Assembly (NCBI GenBank): GCA_947446335.1
Contig: CANFGA010000002.1
Coordinates: forward strand, 1 to 35,426
Source: Oxalobacteraceae bacterium
GTDB lineage: Bacteria > Pseudomonadota > Gammaproteobacteria > Burkholderiales > Burkholderiaceae_D
DNA length: 35,426 nucleotides
Direction: 5' to 3'
Shown here: piece by piece, positions 1-10,044 of the stretch
Position numbering within the stretch: the first letter of the stretch is position 1
Layout: the number at the start of each line of letters is the position of its first letter
Program-made: the position numbers and the translations under genes
Notes under the pieces: generated by a model
What the model was told of the DNA's origin: nothing
The model's database searches: none
The model's input: only the letters and a program-made list of their open reading frames with translations

Positions 1-14
1 CGGGCGTGGGCCAC

Positions 15-827
15 ATGGGGGTTACCGTCAGCGCTCCGCGCCTGTCCTATAGCGTGCGCGCACCAAAGGGCGGCAAGGTGGCGCGCCACACCGTTGTGCT
101 CAGTCACGCGCTGGGCTGCGACCAGACCATGTGGGACAAATTTGCAAACAACCTGGCCAACGATGCGTCGATGCCTTGCCGCGTGATCAGCTACGACCAT
201 CGCGGCCACGGCGGCTCGGACGCACCACCTGGACCATACACGATGGCGGAACTGGCCGACGATGCGGCGCGCTTGTTGCGCGAACTCGATTCCGGTCCTG
301 TCGTCTGGATCGGCTTGTCGATGGGTGGCATGGTCGGCCAGGAACTGGCGCTGCGCCACCCTGCCCTGGTGGCAGCGCTGGTCGTCGCCAACACCACGTC
401 AAGCTACCCCGATGCGGCCAGAACCGCTTGGCGCGAGCGCATCAGCACCGTGCAAGCGCAAGGGGTGGAAGCGATCGCGGATGCGGTGATGGCGCGCTAC
501 TCCCACGAGGACTTCCGCGCCGCGCATCCGTCCACGATACAACGCTACCGCCAGCGCCTGGTGACGACCGATGTGACCGGCTACCTCGGCTGCTGCGCTG
601 CGGTTGGTGGTGTCGATACCACGGAGCGACTCGGTCAGATCGCGGCGTCCACGCTGGTCATCGCCGGCGAACTCGACATGGGTGCGCCGGTGGCGATGTC
701 GCAAACGCTGGCGGACGCGATTCCCGCAGCGCAACTGGTCGTGCTGGCACAGGCATCGCACCTGAGCGCAATCGAACAACCGGCGGCGTTCGCCGGCGCA
801 GTGACGCAATTCCTGGCGCAGCTGTGA
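15..827 (+). CDS. pcaD: 3-oxoadipate enol-lactonase (PcaD), alpha/beta hydrolase
   Basis: It hydrolyses 3-oxoadipate enol-lactone to 3-oxoadipate in the cytoplasmic beta-ketoadipate pathway. The 270-residue protein is a normal-length alpha/beta hydrolase. The nucleophile elbow G-L-S-M-G-G places Ser102. Asp221 (in GELDMG) and His249 (in ASHLS) complete the triad, and an HG-type loop (SHALG) lies near residue 30. Family assignment among alpha/beta hydrolases rests on the following 3-oxoadipate CoA-transferase and thiolase genes. I chose ATG at 15. A GTG at 6 is also possible, and the frame is open to the window edge, so an upstream start cannot be excluded. It is the first visible gene of a pcaD-I-J-F unit. 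pcaB and pcaC are not in the window and may lie upstream. Confidence 0.88.
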   Translation: MGVTVSAPRLSYSVRAPKGGKVARHTVVLSHALGCDQTMWDKFANNLANDASMPCRVISYDHRGHGGSDAPPGPYTMAELADDAARLLRELDSGPVVWIGLSMGGMVGQELALRHPALVAALVVANTTSSYPDAARTAWRERISTVQAQGVEAIADAVMARYSHEDFRAAHPSTIQRYRQRLVTTDVTGYLGCCAAVGGVDTTERLGQIAASTLVIAGELDMGAPVAMSQTLADAIPAAQLVVLAQASHLSAIEQPAAFAGAVTQFLAQL

Positions 828-872
828 TGCGCAAAGTCAGCCAATCACCTTCATTCCTACACTGGTGCACAC

Positions 873-1571
873 ATGATCAATAAAATTTCCGCTTCCGTCG
901 CAGAAGCCTTGGCCACTTTGCAAGACGGCGCCACCGTTATGATCGGCGGCTTCGGCGGCGCGGGCCAGCCGACCGAGCTGATCGATGGCTTGATCGCGCA
1001 TGGCGCCAAGGATCTGGTCATCGTCAACAACAATGCCGGCAATGGCGATACCGGACTGGCTGCGCTGCTGCAAGCCGGTCAAGTACGCAAGATCATCTGC
1101 TCGTTCCCGCGCCAGGCCGATTCCCATGTGTTCGACGCGCTCTATCGCGCCGGCAAGCTGGAGCTCGAACTGGTACCGCAAGGCAATCTGGCTGAACGCA
1201 TACGCGCCGCCGGCGCCGGCATTGGCGGCTTCTTCACGCCGACCGGCTTCGGCACGCTGCTGGCCGAGGGCAAGGAAACGCGTGAGATCGATGGTCGCAT
1301 GTACGTGATGGAATTCCCTATCCACGCCGACTTCGCGTTGATCAAGGCCGAAACAGGCGACCGCTGGGGCAATCTGGTGTACCGCAAGACGGCGCGCAAC
1401 TTCGGCCCGATCATGGCCAGCGCAGCGAAGGTGACGGTGGCCTCGGTGCACGAGATCGTCGAACTGGGCACGCTGGATCCGGAAGCGGTGATCACCCCCG
1501 GCCTGTTCGTGCAGCACGTCGTCAAAGTGCCGCGCACCGCGACCGGCCCGGCCGGCTTCAAGATCAACTGA
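873..1571 (+). CDS. pcaI: 3-oxoadipate CoA-transferase subunit A (PcaI)
   Basis: This is the alpha subunit of succinyl-CoA:3-oxoadipate CoA-transferase, which activates 3-oxoadipate to 3-oxoadipyl-CoA. The 232-residue protein starts with the helix preceding the family-I CoA-transferase glycine loop (MIGGFGGAGQP, about residues 26-36). It also carries the EGKETREIDGR and YRKTARNF segments usual for PcaI/ScoA. It lies 45 bp after pcaD and 19 bp before pcaJ, consistent with a heterodimer translated from one message. The catalytic glutamate is on the partner subunit. The related acetoacetate CoA-transferase subunit (ScoA/AtoD) is the alternative, but pcaD, pcaF and pcaHG next door favour the 3-oxoadipate role. 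Confidence 0.93.
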   Translation: MINKISASVAEALATLQDGATVMIGGFGGAGQPTELIDGLIAHGAKDLVIVNNNAGNGDTGLAALLQAGQVRKIICSFPRQADSHVFDALYRAGKLELELVPQGNLAERIRAAGAGIGGFFTPTGFGTLLAEGKETREIDGRMYVMEFPIHADFALIKAETGDRWGNLVYRKTARNFGPIMASAAKVTVASVHEIVELGTLDPEAVITPGLFVQHVVKVPRTATGPAGFKIN

Positions 1572-1590
1572 GAGAGCGAAAAAATAGATC

Positions 1591-2271
1591 ATGGACGAAC
1601 AAAAAATGAACAGTGCAGCGTACAAAGCGATGAACAAATGGAGCCGCGACCAGATGGCGGCGCGAGTAGCGCAAGACATCCCCGACGGCGCGGTGGTGAA
1701 CCTGGGCATCGGCTTGCCCACGCTGGTGGCCAATCATTTGCCGCAGGATAGAGAAGTGATTCTGCACAGCGAAAATGGCGTGATCGGCATCGGACCAGCG
1801 CCAGCCAAGGGCGAAGAAGATTACGACTTGATCAATGCCGGCAAGCAACCGGTCACGCTGCTGGCGGGCGGTTGCTATTTCCACCATGCGGACAGCTTCG
1901 CGATGATGCGCGGCGGCCATCTCGATGTCTGCGTGCTGGGCGCCTTCCAGGTATCGGGCAACGGCGACCTGGCCAACTGGCATACCGGCGCACCGGACGC
2001 GATTCCTGCTGTGGGCGGCGCGATGGACCTGGCGATCGGCGCCAAAAAAACCTATGTGATGATGGAACACTTGACCAAGGGCGGCGACAGCAAACTGGTC
2101 GCCGCTTGCACTTATCCGCTGACCGGCGTCGCCTGCGTCTCGCGCATCTATTCCGACCTGGCCGTGATCGAACTCAAGGACGGTGCAGCGCAAGTGATCG
2201 AGATCGTCGATGGCGTCAGCCTGGCCGAACTGCAGGCGATCACGGCGCTTGCCTTGCAAGACGCGCGCTGA
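1591..2271 (+). CDS. pcaJ: 3-oxoadipate CoA-transferase subunit B (PcaJ)
   Basis: This is the beta, catalytic subunit of 3-oxoadipate CoA-transferase. The 226-residue protein has the S-E-N-G motif of family-I CoA-transferases, with Glu61 as the expected thioester-forming residue. It also has the GIGLPTLVANHL start and the GGAMDLAIGAKKTYVMMEH core typical of PcaJ/ScoB. ATG at 1591 is taken as the start, but a second in-frame ATG at 1606 is possible because no strong ribosome binding site is visible. It is directly downstream of pcaI and followed 71 bp later by pcaF. Confidence 0.93.
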   Translation: MDEQKMNSAAYKAMNKWSRDQMAARVAQDIPDGAVVNLGIGLPTLVANHLPQDREVILHSENGVIGIGPAPAKGEEDYDLINAGKQPVTLLAGGCYFHHADSFAMMRGGHLDVCVLGAFQVSGNGDLANWHTGAPDAIPAVGGAMDLAIGAKKTYVMMEHLTKGGDSKLVAACTYPLTGVACVSRIYSDLAVIELKDGAAQVIEIVDGVSLAELQAITALALQDAR

Positions 2272-2342
2272 ATACCTTTGACACTTGCACGCTAGCCATT
2301 GCACGCCAGCGACATGCTACTCAAACAAATACAGGAGACACA

Positions 2343-3545
2343 ATGAACGATGCTTTTATTTGCGATGCACAACGCACCCCATTCGGCCGCTACGGCGGCG
2401 CCCTGGCGGCAGTGCGCGCCGATGACCTGGGCGCAATCCCGATCCGCGCCCTGATCGAGCGCAATCCCCAGGTTGACTGGCAAGCCATCACCGACGTGCT
2501 CTATGGCTGCGCCAACCAGGCCGGCGAAGACAACCGCAACGTGGCGCGCATGTCGGCGCTGCTGGCCGGCTTGCCGTTCGCCGTTCCGGGAGCGACGATC
2601 AACCGTCTGTGCGGCTCGGGGATGGATGCGATCGGCAGCGCCGCGCGCGCCATCAGAAGCGGCGAAGCCGGCTTGATGATCGCCGGCGGCGTCGAAAGCA
2701 TGAGCCGCGCCCCGTTCGTCATGGGCAAGGCCGACAGTGCATTTTCGCGCGCGATGAAGTTGGAGGATACGACAATGGGCTGGCGCTTCGTCAACGCACT
2801 GATGAAATCCCGGTACGGCGTCGACAGCATGCCCGAGACGGCTGAAAACGTGGCGTTGAAATACAACATCAGCCGCATTGACCAGGACCAGATGGCGCTA
2901 CGCAGCCAGACCCGGGCGCTGGCAGCCCAGGCGGCAGGCGTGTTCACCAGCGAAATCACGTTGGTCACGATCACGCCTAAAAAAGGCGCTGCCATCGTCG
3001 TCGATCAGGACGAGCATCCGCGCGCCACGACGCTCGAGACGCTGGCAAAACTCAAACCCGTGGTCAATCCGGCCGGCAGCGTCACCGCCGGCAATGCGTC
3101 GGGCATCAACGATGGCGCCTGCGCGCTCTTGATTGCCAGCGGCGCCAGTGCGGCCCAGTACGGTTTGACGCCGAAAGCGCGCATCGTCGGCATGGCCAGC
3201 GCCGGCGTCGAACCGCGCCTGATGGGGATGGGGCCGCATCCAGCCACGCTCAAGGTGCTGGCATTGACCGGCCTGAGCCTGGCGCAAATGGACGTGATCG
3301 AACTCAATGAAGCATTCGCCGCGCAAGGTCTGGCGGTGCTGCGCGAACTGGGCTTGCAAGACGATGATCCGCGCGTCAATCAGAACGGCGGCGCGATCGC
3401 GCTCGGCCACCCGCTGGGCGCATCCGGCGCGCGTCTGGTCATGACTGCAGTGAATCAATTGCAGCGCAGCAATGGTCGCTATGCGCTGTGCACGATGTGC
3501 ATCGGTGTCGGCCAGGGCATCGCTTTGATCATCGAGCGGGTCTGA
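2343..3545 (+). CDS. pcaF: 3-oxoadipyl-CoA thiolase (PcaF)
   Basis: It cleaves 3-oxoadipyl-CoA with CoA into succinyl-CoA and acetyl-CoA, the last step of the beta-ketoadipate pathway. The 400-residue protein is full length for thiolase II. The nucleophile Cys90 sits in NRLCGSGMDAIG, the active-site His in GHPLGASGAR, and the second catalytic Cys in CTMCIGVGQG near the C terminus. The start is set by AGGAG seven bases before ATG 2343. The same frame is open upstream to 1872, but that part lies antisense-in-frame over pcaJ and is not thiolase-like. It converges on pcaG. Confidence 0.95.
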   Translation: MNDAFICDAQRTPFGRYGGALAAVRADDLGAIPIRALIERNPQVDWQAITDVLYGCANQAGEDNRNVARMSALLAGLPFAVPGATINRLCGSGMDAIGSAARAIRSGEAGLMIAGGVESMSRAPFVMGKADSAFSRAMKLEDTTMGWRFVNALMKSRYGVDSMPETAENVALKYNISRIDQDQMALRSQTRALAAQAAGVFTSEITLVTITPKKGAAIVVDQDEHPRATTLETLAKLKPVVNPAGSVTAGNASGINDGACALLIASGASAAQYGLTPKARIVGMASAGVEPRLMGMGPHPATLKVLALTGLSLAQMDVIELNEAFAAQGLAVLRELGLQDDDPRVNQNGGAIALGHPLGASGARLVMTAVNQLQRSNGRYALCTMCIGVGQGIALIIERV

Positions 3546-3576
3546 TAGCACGAACATCGCCAGTTCTCAATCCGGT

Positions 3577-3601
3577 ACTGCCTCGACCAAGCCAAGGCAG
3601 T
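3577..3601. terminator. Stem-loop between convergent pcaF and pcaG
   Basis: ACTGCCT (3577-3583) pairs with AGGCAGT (3595-3601) across an 11-base loop, in the 71-bp gap between two convergent genes. There is no following T-run, so this is only a candidate terminator for either operon. Confidence 0.3.
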
Positions 3602-3616
3602 GCTGGCCGTCCCGGA

Positions 3617-5120
<1,504 letters not shown>

Positions 5121-5122
<2 letters not shown>

Positions 5123-6065
5123 GATAAAAACCCTCTTCAAAAGCCGCGTCCGCTTGCGCCATCTCGATTGCTTCGTGGCGGTAGCGCAAAGCCGCCATCT
5201 CGGCAGGGCCGCAGACAAGATGGGCTTGAGTCAGCCTGCGGTATCGAAAACATTGACCGAACTCGAAGAGATCGTCGGCGTCAAATTGCTGGAGCGAAAT
5301 CGCCTCGGCACCCGCTTGACGCGCGATGGCGACATTTTTCTGGCACATGCGGTGGCGGTGCAAGAGGCGCTCAATGCGGCGCAACTCGCAGTGGGCATTG
5401 GCCATGCTCCACGCTTCGAAACGGTCCACGTGGGCGCGCTGCCCACAGTGGCGCCGGACTTGCTGCCGCTGGCGCTATTGGCCTTTCGCCGCAGCCATCC
5501 GGATGTGCGGGTGCTGGCGCAAACAGCGAGCAACGTCGCTCTGCTGCAAAGTTTGAAAGCGGGGGAACTCGATTTCGCATTGGCCCGCATGAGCGATCCC
5601 GAAATGCTGGGTGGCCTGTCGTTTGAATTGCTCTACATGGAACCGCTGGTTCTGGCGGTGCGTCCAGGCCATCGACTGGCCGCGCACGCTGCGGTGGACT
5701 TGGCCGATGTGCTGGCCTATCCGATCGTGGTATCGGCCAAGGGCACTACGCCGCGCCACAACACCGAAAGCCATTTCCAGTCGCATGGTTTGAAACTGCC
5801 TTCCAACTGCCTCGAGACGCTGTCGGTCTCGCTGGCGCGCCAAGTCACCAGAGAATCGGACGCCATCTGGATCGCCCCGACAGGCGCGGTACGCGCCGAC
5901 CTGCAAGATAGAATATTGCTGCGCCTGGCCACCAATACCGACGGTACCGAAGAACCGGTCGGACTGCTGTGCCGCAGCGAAGGCAGCTTGAGCGCAGCGG
6001 CGCAGGCATTCATCGAATGCCTCAGAGAAGCGGCGACGGCGCGCCGCGCAGCACTGCCAGCTTAG
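5121..6065 (+). CDS. pcaQ: LysR-family regulator of the pca genes (PcaQ)
   Basis: This is a LysR-type transcription factor of 314 residues. The N-terminal winged helix-turn-helix (residues 9-68) includes RLRHLDCFVAVAQSR and LSQPAVSKTLTELEE, the PcaQ-like pattern, followed by a two-lobe effector domain. Its position divergent from pcaHG supports the pca-operon role. The start is unusual: an in-frame stop (TAA at 5109-5111) lies 12 bases upstream. No Shine-Dalgarno sequence is visible before ATG 5121, and the candidate operator covers this ATG. Translation from a leaderless or weakly initiated message is possible. Its stop lies only 5 bp from the convergent porin gene. Confidence 0.88.
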
Positions 6066-6070
6066 GGAAC

Positions 6071-7207
6071 TTAGAAGCGGTGCAGGATGCCGACCTGCAA
6101 ACCAGTGAGACTCTTGCCGTTGACATCGGCGCCGGCAAGATTGGCCGATGGGCCGGCCGAACCGCTGAAACGAAATCCGGCCCGGGACTGGTTTTTCATG
6201 TAGTTGGCAAAACCGTACAAGGTAGTACGTTTTGACAAGTCATAAAACGCCCCCAGATTGCCGCCGCGGGCACCTGCATCGCCACCGCTGGTGTCGTGCA
6301 TCACGCCATACAGGGCACCGACTCGCCATTGCGGGCTGATCCGATAGTCGGCTGACAATTGGCTGATGTTGTAAAAACGCTCCGCGTTCAGATCGGTGCC
6401 AGCAAAATAGTTGTTTGGAATGCTAACGTTGTTCAACATTGTCCCGGCATTGTTGCCATTCGCATTCGCCGTCGAGTTATTGCTGCGTACAAAAGCGGCG
6501 TACACGGTGCCGGAGGCATATTTATAATTGGCATACAGATTGTGATACACGATCTTTTCATGCACCGTGGCCGTCAAGTCGTTGGGACTGGCCGACAAAC
6601 CGGCGTAACCGGCCCGGTAAGGCCCGTTCTGATAGTCGACTCCGAGCTGGTAGAGGGCACTGTTGCGGTTCTTCGCGCCGCTCGCCGACAAGCCGTTTTC
6701 GGGCAATGCATAGTGCAATTCGAGCTGCACGCCAGCCATCCGCGGCGACTTGTACGACAGGTCGTTATCGTAGCGCGAAGGCACGCCGAAGGTATTGATG
6801 ATCGAGCCGAAGGTGGTGCGGCCGGTGTAATCGATGGCGTCGCCGATATAAAAGATCGCGCCATTCTGACGCCCGATGCGAAACTCGCCGACCGGCGTAT
6901 CGATGCCGACCCAAGCCTGGCGATCGAACAAGCGGCTGCCGTCGGCCTGGGTTCCGGCATCGGCGCTGAGGCCCTGCTCGAGGTTGAATTTGGCAAAGTA
7001 GCCCGAGCCCAGATCTTCGACGCCCCGAAAACCGAGCCGACTGCGCAACAGCGTGCCATCGTTCAAGCCGGTGATGTGTTCACCGCTGCTGCTGCGGATA
7101 TAGCCCAGATATTGATCGACGGTGCCGTACATGGTGACATTGGACTGGGCCTGAACTGCGGCTGAACAGGCTGCCAGCGTGCACATTGCGATAAGTTGTT
7201 TTTTCAT
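6071..7207 (-). CDS. Outer-membrane porin (Gram-negative Porin_4 type)
   Basis: This 378-residue precursor has a signal peptide (MKKQLIAMCTLAACSAAVQA, cleavage after AQA) followed by SNVTMYGTVDQYLGY. It continues with alternating beta strands to a C-terminal GILHRF ending in Phe, the usual outer-membrane insertion signal. The RLGFRGVEDLGSG and RQAWVGI segments are typical of betaproteobacterial trimeric porins. AGGAGACAACA precedes ATG 7207; an upstream in-frame start at 7249 would add a His-rich extension without signal character. The gene lies 137 bp downstream of the ABC binding-protein gene and in the same direction, so it may provide outer-membrane entry for the same substrate (inference). 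Confidence 0.9.
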   Translation of the reverse strand: MKKQLIAMCTLAACSAAVQAQSNVTMYGTVDQYLGYIRSSSGEHITGLNDGTLLRSRLGFRGVEDLGSGYFAKFNLEQGLSADAGTQADGSRLFDRQAWVGIDTPVGEFRIGRQNGAIFYIGDAIDYTGRTTFGSIINTFGVPSRYDNDLSYKSPRMAGVQLELHYALPENGLSASGAKNRNSALYQLGVDYQNGPYRAGYAGLSASPNDLTATVHEKIVYHNLYANYKYASGTVYAAFVRSNNSTANANGNNAGTMLNNVSIPNNYFAGTDLNAERFYNISQLSADYRISPQWRVGALYGVMHDTSGGDAGARGGNLGAFYDLSKRTTLYGFANYMKNQSRAGFRFSGSAGPSANLAGADVNGKSLTGLQVGILHRF

Positions 7208-7344
7208 TGTTGTCTCCTGATGGTGTTGATGATGTGCGCTGGTTGACACATTTTTCGATACATTTTTTACATTACCCCCCGAAAACGCAGCGAGGGACTT
7301 TCATGGATGCCGGGCCGTTGTTGTTGACCGGAGCGATGGCGCTG

Positions 7345-8538
7345 TTACATTTTGCAAAGCGGCGATGCCGCAGGCGTGAGCGAGGCGGCGAAAGTTTGCT
7401 CGATCACCGGACGCAGCGCGCCGTCCGCCATCTTGGCGCGCACCACATAGTTGGGCAGCACCAGTTGGTTGTCGGCAGCGCGCATCGTGACGTTGCCGTA
7501 GATGGTGTCGAGCGAAGCGCCGCGCAGGGCGCGGCTGATGTCGTTCGGCTTCACGCTGCCTGCTTTCTTGACGCCGTCGAACATCACCTGCACGCCGTTA
7601 TAAGCCTGGCCTTCATTGTCGGTCGGCAGGCGATTGAACCTGGATTTCCAGGCCGCGACGAACTCCTTGTTGCGCGGGTTGTTGATATCCGACGAATATG
7701 CCGTATTGCCCGGCATGCCTTCGAGCGCCTTGCCGGTGGCATCGATCAGGAAGTTCTGGATCAGGGCATGGCCGATCAACCGGGTCTTGGGAATCAGGCC
7801 GAATTCTTCCGCCTGCTTGATGAAGGCGATCGCATCACGACCGGTTTCAGCGACCCAGATGGCGTCCACATTGGCCGCCTTCAGTTGCGCTATGTAGGGC
7901 GAGAAGTCCTTGGTGCCCAGCGGCACATACAAGCTCAGCGGAACGCTCTTGCCGGATGCTTCGACTGCCTTCTTGAATGACTCCCCCGAATCGCGGCCCC
8001 ATATGTAATCGGCCGCCAGCACAGCAAAGGTCTTTTCCTTCAAGCCCTTGGCCCACTCGTTGATCATCGCGATATCCATCGCATCGGAATGGTTGGTGCG
8101 GAAACTGCGCGCCTTGCAGGTGTCGCCGGTGAGTTTGTCGGATTTGCTGGCCACGATGAAATAGGCCGCATCCCAGCGTTCCAGATTTTGTGCCAGCGCC
8201 AGCGAGATCGACGAGGGAATGGCACCGATGAGCAAATTGTAGCCGTCGCGGGCCAGTTTTTCTGCAACACGGCGCCCTGCATCAGGCGTGCCCTCATCGT
8301 CGGCACTTTGCACTTCGACCTTGCGCCCATCGACGCCGCCCCTGGCGTTGGCCTCGTCGACCGCGAACTGAACGGCACGGATCACCTCCTCGCCCTGCTG
8401 GGAGAAGACGCCCGACTTCGACGACACCAGACCGACCTTGACCGGTTCCTTGCCTTGCGCCAACGCCGTCAGCGGCAAGGCCGCCATCAGGGCCAGCATC
8501 ATGACCGAATGCTGCAATGTTTTATTTATTTTATTCAT
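7345..8538 (-). CDS. ABC transporter periplasmic substrate-binding protein (Liv/type I family)
   Basis: This is a 397-residue periplasmic binding protein with signal peptide (cleavage near TALA, residue 28). It shows the type-I fold of branched-chain-amino-acid and aromatic-acid binding proteins (KVGLVSSKSGVFSQQGEEV, AVQFAVDEANARGGVDG). AGGAG lies 8 bases before ATG 8538. It is the last gene of the livH-M-G-F-like operon, 73 bp after the livF-like gene. Proteins of this family also carry benzoate derivatives, protocatechuate and other aromatic acids. The surrounding hydroaromatic genes make a carboxylic-acid ligand more likely than leucine, but the sequence alone does not show the ligand. Confidence 0.88.
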   Translation of the reverse strand: MNKINKTLQHSVMMLALMAALPLTALAQGKEPVKVGLVSSKSGVFSQQGEEVIRAVQFAVDEANARGGVDGRKVEVQSADDEGTPDAGRRVAEKLARDGYNLLIGAIPSSISLALAQNLERWDAAYFIVASKSDKLTGDTCKARSFRTNHSDAMDIAMINEWAKGLKEKTFAVLAADYIWGRDSGESFKKAVEASGKSVPLSLYVPLGTKDFSPYIAQLKAANVDAIWVAETGRDAIAFIKQAEEFGLIPKTRLIGHALIQNFLIDATGKALEGMPGNTAYSSDINNPRNKEFVAAWKSRFNRLPTDNEGQAYNGVQVMFDGVKKAGSVKPNDISRALRGASLDTIYGNVTMRAADNQLVLPNYVVRAKMADGALRPVIEQTFAASLTPAASPLCKM

Positions 8539-8561
8539 TTTTTTGTCTCCTCGACTTCATT

Positions 8562-8578
8562 GCCGGAAACGGTCCGGC
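8562..8578. other. Small hairpin upstream of the binding-protein gene
   Basis: GCCGGA (8562-8567) pairs with TCCGGC (8573-8578) across a 5-base loop, inside the 73-bp gap between the livF-like gene and the binding-protein gene on the transcribed strand. No T-run follows. Such intercistronic stems often set different expression levels for binding protein and membrane components; that role here is inference. Confidence 0.3.
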
Positions 8579-8611
8579 GGCCGCAATGTGGAATGATCGG
8601 GTCAGACCGGG

Positions 8612-9316
8612 TCACACCATCACATGCTCTTCCAGGGTAGCGAGGCTGGCCTTGGTGTTGGCAACGGAACCCTGGGCCACGACAGCGCCCTTGGCCATCG
8701 CGCAGTAACGCTCGGCCACCCGCACCACCAGGCTCATGTTTTGCTCGATCAGCAGCAAGGCCGTGCCCTGGTTGGCGACCCGTTGAAAAATGTCCGCCAA
8801 CTGGTCCACGATCACCGGCGCCAAGCCTTCGGTCGGTTCATCCAGCAAGATCAAAGCCGGGTTGGCCATCAGGGCCCGGCCCACGGCCAGCATCTGCTGC
8901 TGGCCGCCCGACAGCGCCGTGCCCGGCGTATGGGCGCGCTCCTGCAAAATCGGAAACAGCTTGTAGACTTCAGGCAAACTCCATGGACCTTTGCGCCCGA
9001 CGGCCGCGCCCAGGGTCAGGTTTTCTTCCACGCTCAAATTGGCCACGATGCGCCGCCCCTGCGGCACCACTGCCACTCCGTGCTGCGCCGCGCTATACGG
9101 GCGCGGCTTTTGCAGCGCATGCTGGCCCAGATGGATCTGTCCGCCGCGCAGCGCTGCGAGACCCAGAATGGCATTGACCACGGTGGTCTTGCCCACGCCA
9201 TTGCGCCCGATCAGCGCGACGCGCTCGCCAGCATGCACGGACAAGCTCAAGCCATGCAGGATATGGGCCGAACCATAGAATGCGTTCACGCTCTCCAACG
9301 TCAACAAGGCGCTCAT
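8612..9316 (-). CDS. ABC transporter ATP-binding protein, LivF family
   Basis: This is a cytoplasmic ATPase subunit of the Liv-type importer, 234 residues. Walker A (GRNGVGKTT) is near residue 37, the Q loop region is VPQGRRIVANLSVEENL, the ABC signature is LSGGQQQ, and Walker B is LILLDEPTEGL followed by the switch His region. The ATG overlaps the stop of the livG-like gene by four bases (ATGA), so the two ATPases are coupled. A heterodimer with the LivG-like subunit on the inner-membrane permeases is the family norm. Confidence 0.92.
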   Translation of the reverse strand: MSALLTLESVNAFYGSAHILHGLSLSVHAGERVALIGRNGVGKTTVVNAILGLAALRGGQIHLGQHALQKPRPYSAAQHGVAVVPQGRRIVANLSVEENLTLGAAVGRKGPWSLPEVYKLFPILQERAHTPGTALSGGQQQMLAVGRALMANPALILLDEPTEGLAPVIVDQLADIFQRVANQGTALLLIEQNMSLVVRVAERYCAMAKGAVVAQGSVANTKASLATLEEHVMV

Positions 9317-10032
9317 GCGGTGCTCCCGAGGTAAGCTTCCCTGACGCGCGGATCGGCCCGCACGGCGGCCGGTTCACCGCTGGCGATGACGCGACCGAGT
9401 TCAAACACGGTGACGACGTCGGATATGCCAAATACCACATCCATGTCGTGCTCGACCAGCAGCACCGAGACGTCCCAGCGCGTAGTGAGCGCCTTCAAGT
9501 GCTTGGCCAGATCCATCGATTCCTTGACCGACAGTCCTGCCATAGGTTCATCGAGCAGCAGCACGCTGGGACGCCCCACCAGCGCCAGCGCCAGATCGAG
9601 CCGGCGCTGCTCACCGTAACCGAGATCATCGGCAATCACATCGGCCATCGCCATCAATTCCAGCTCCTTGAGCACGGCATCGGCATCGGCGCCGGAATCG
9701 GCCACCCCCATCTTGTGCGCAGCCAGTTCCACCTGCTTGCGCACCGACATCTGGCCAAAGATGCTGGTGCGCTGAAAGCTGCGCGACAACCCGCGCATGC
9801 GGCGCGCCGTGGGCCCCAGTTCGGTGACATCCTGATCACCCAGATAAACCTTGCCACGGGTCAATGGCACGCGGCCGGTGATGGCGTCGATGACGGTCGA
9901 CTTGCCGGCGCCATTGGGGCCGATCAAGCCGCGGATCTGGCCGCGCTCCAACGTCAGCGACACGCCGTCGACCGCCTTCACGCCGCCATAGTGGATCGCC
10001 ACATCGTCTGCTTTCAATACGAATTGATTCAT
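9313..10032 (-). CDS. ABC transporter ATP-binding protein, LivG family
   Basis: This is the second ATPase of the Liv-type importer, 239 residues. Walker A is GPNGAGKST, the signature region reads LGYGEQRRLDLALAL, and Walker B is VLLLDEPMAGLS. The extended LivG-type region between Walker A and signature is present (FQRTSIFGQMSVRKQVELAAH). I chose ATG 10032 with GGAG seven bases upstream; an in-frame TTG at 10044 is less likely. It starts 12 bp after the livM-like stop and overlaps livF by four bases. Confidence 0.92.
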   Translation of the reverse strand: MNQFVLKADDVAIHYGGVKAVDGVSLTLERGQIRGLIGPNGAGKSTVIDAITGRVPLTRGKVYLGDQDVTELGPTARRMRGLSRSFQRTSIFGQMSVRKQVELAAHKMGVADSGADADAVLKELELMAMADVIADDLGYGEQRRLDLALALVGRPSVLLLDEPMAGLSVKESMDLAKHLKALTTRWDVSVLLVEHDMDVVFGISDVVTVFELGRVIASGEPAAVRADPRVREAYLGSTA

Positions 10033-10044
10033 GAATATCTCCAA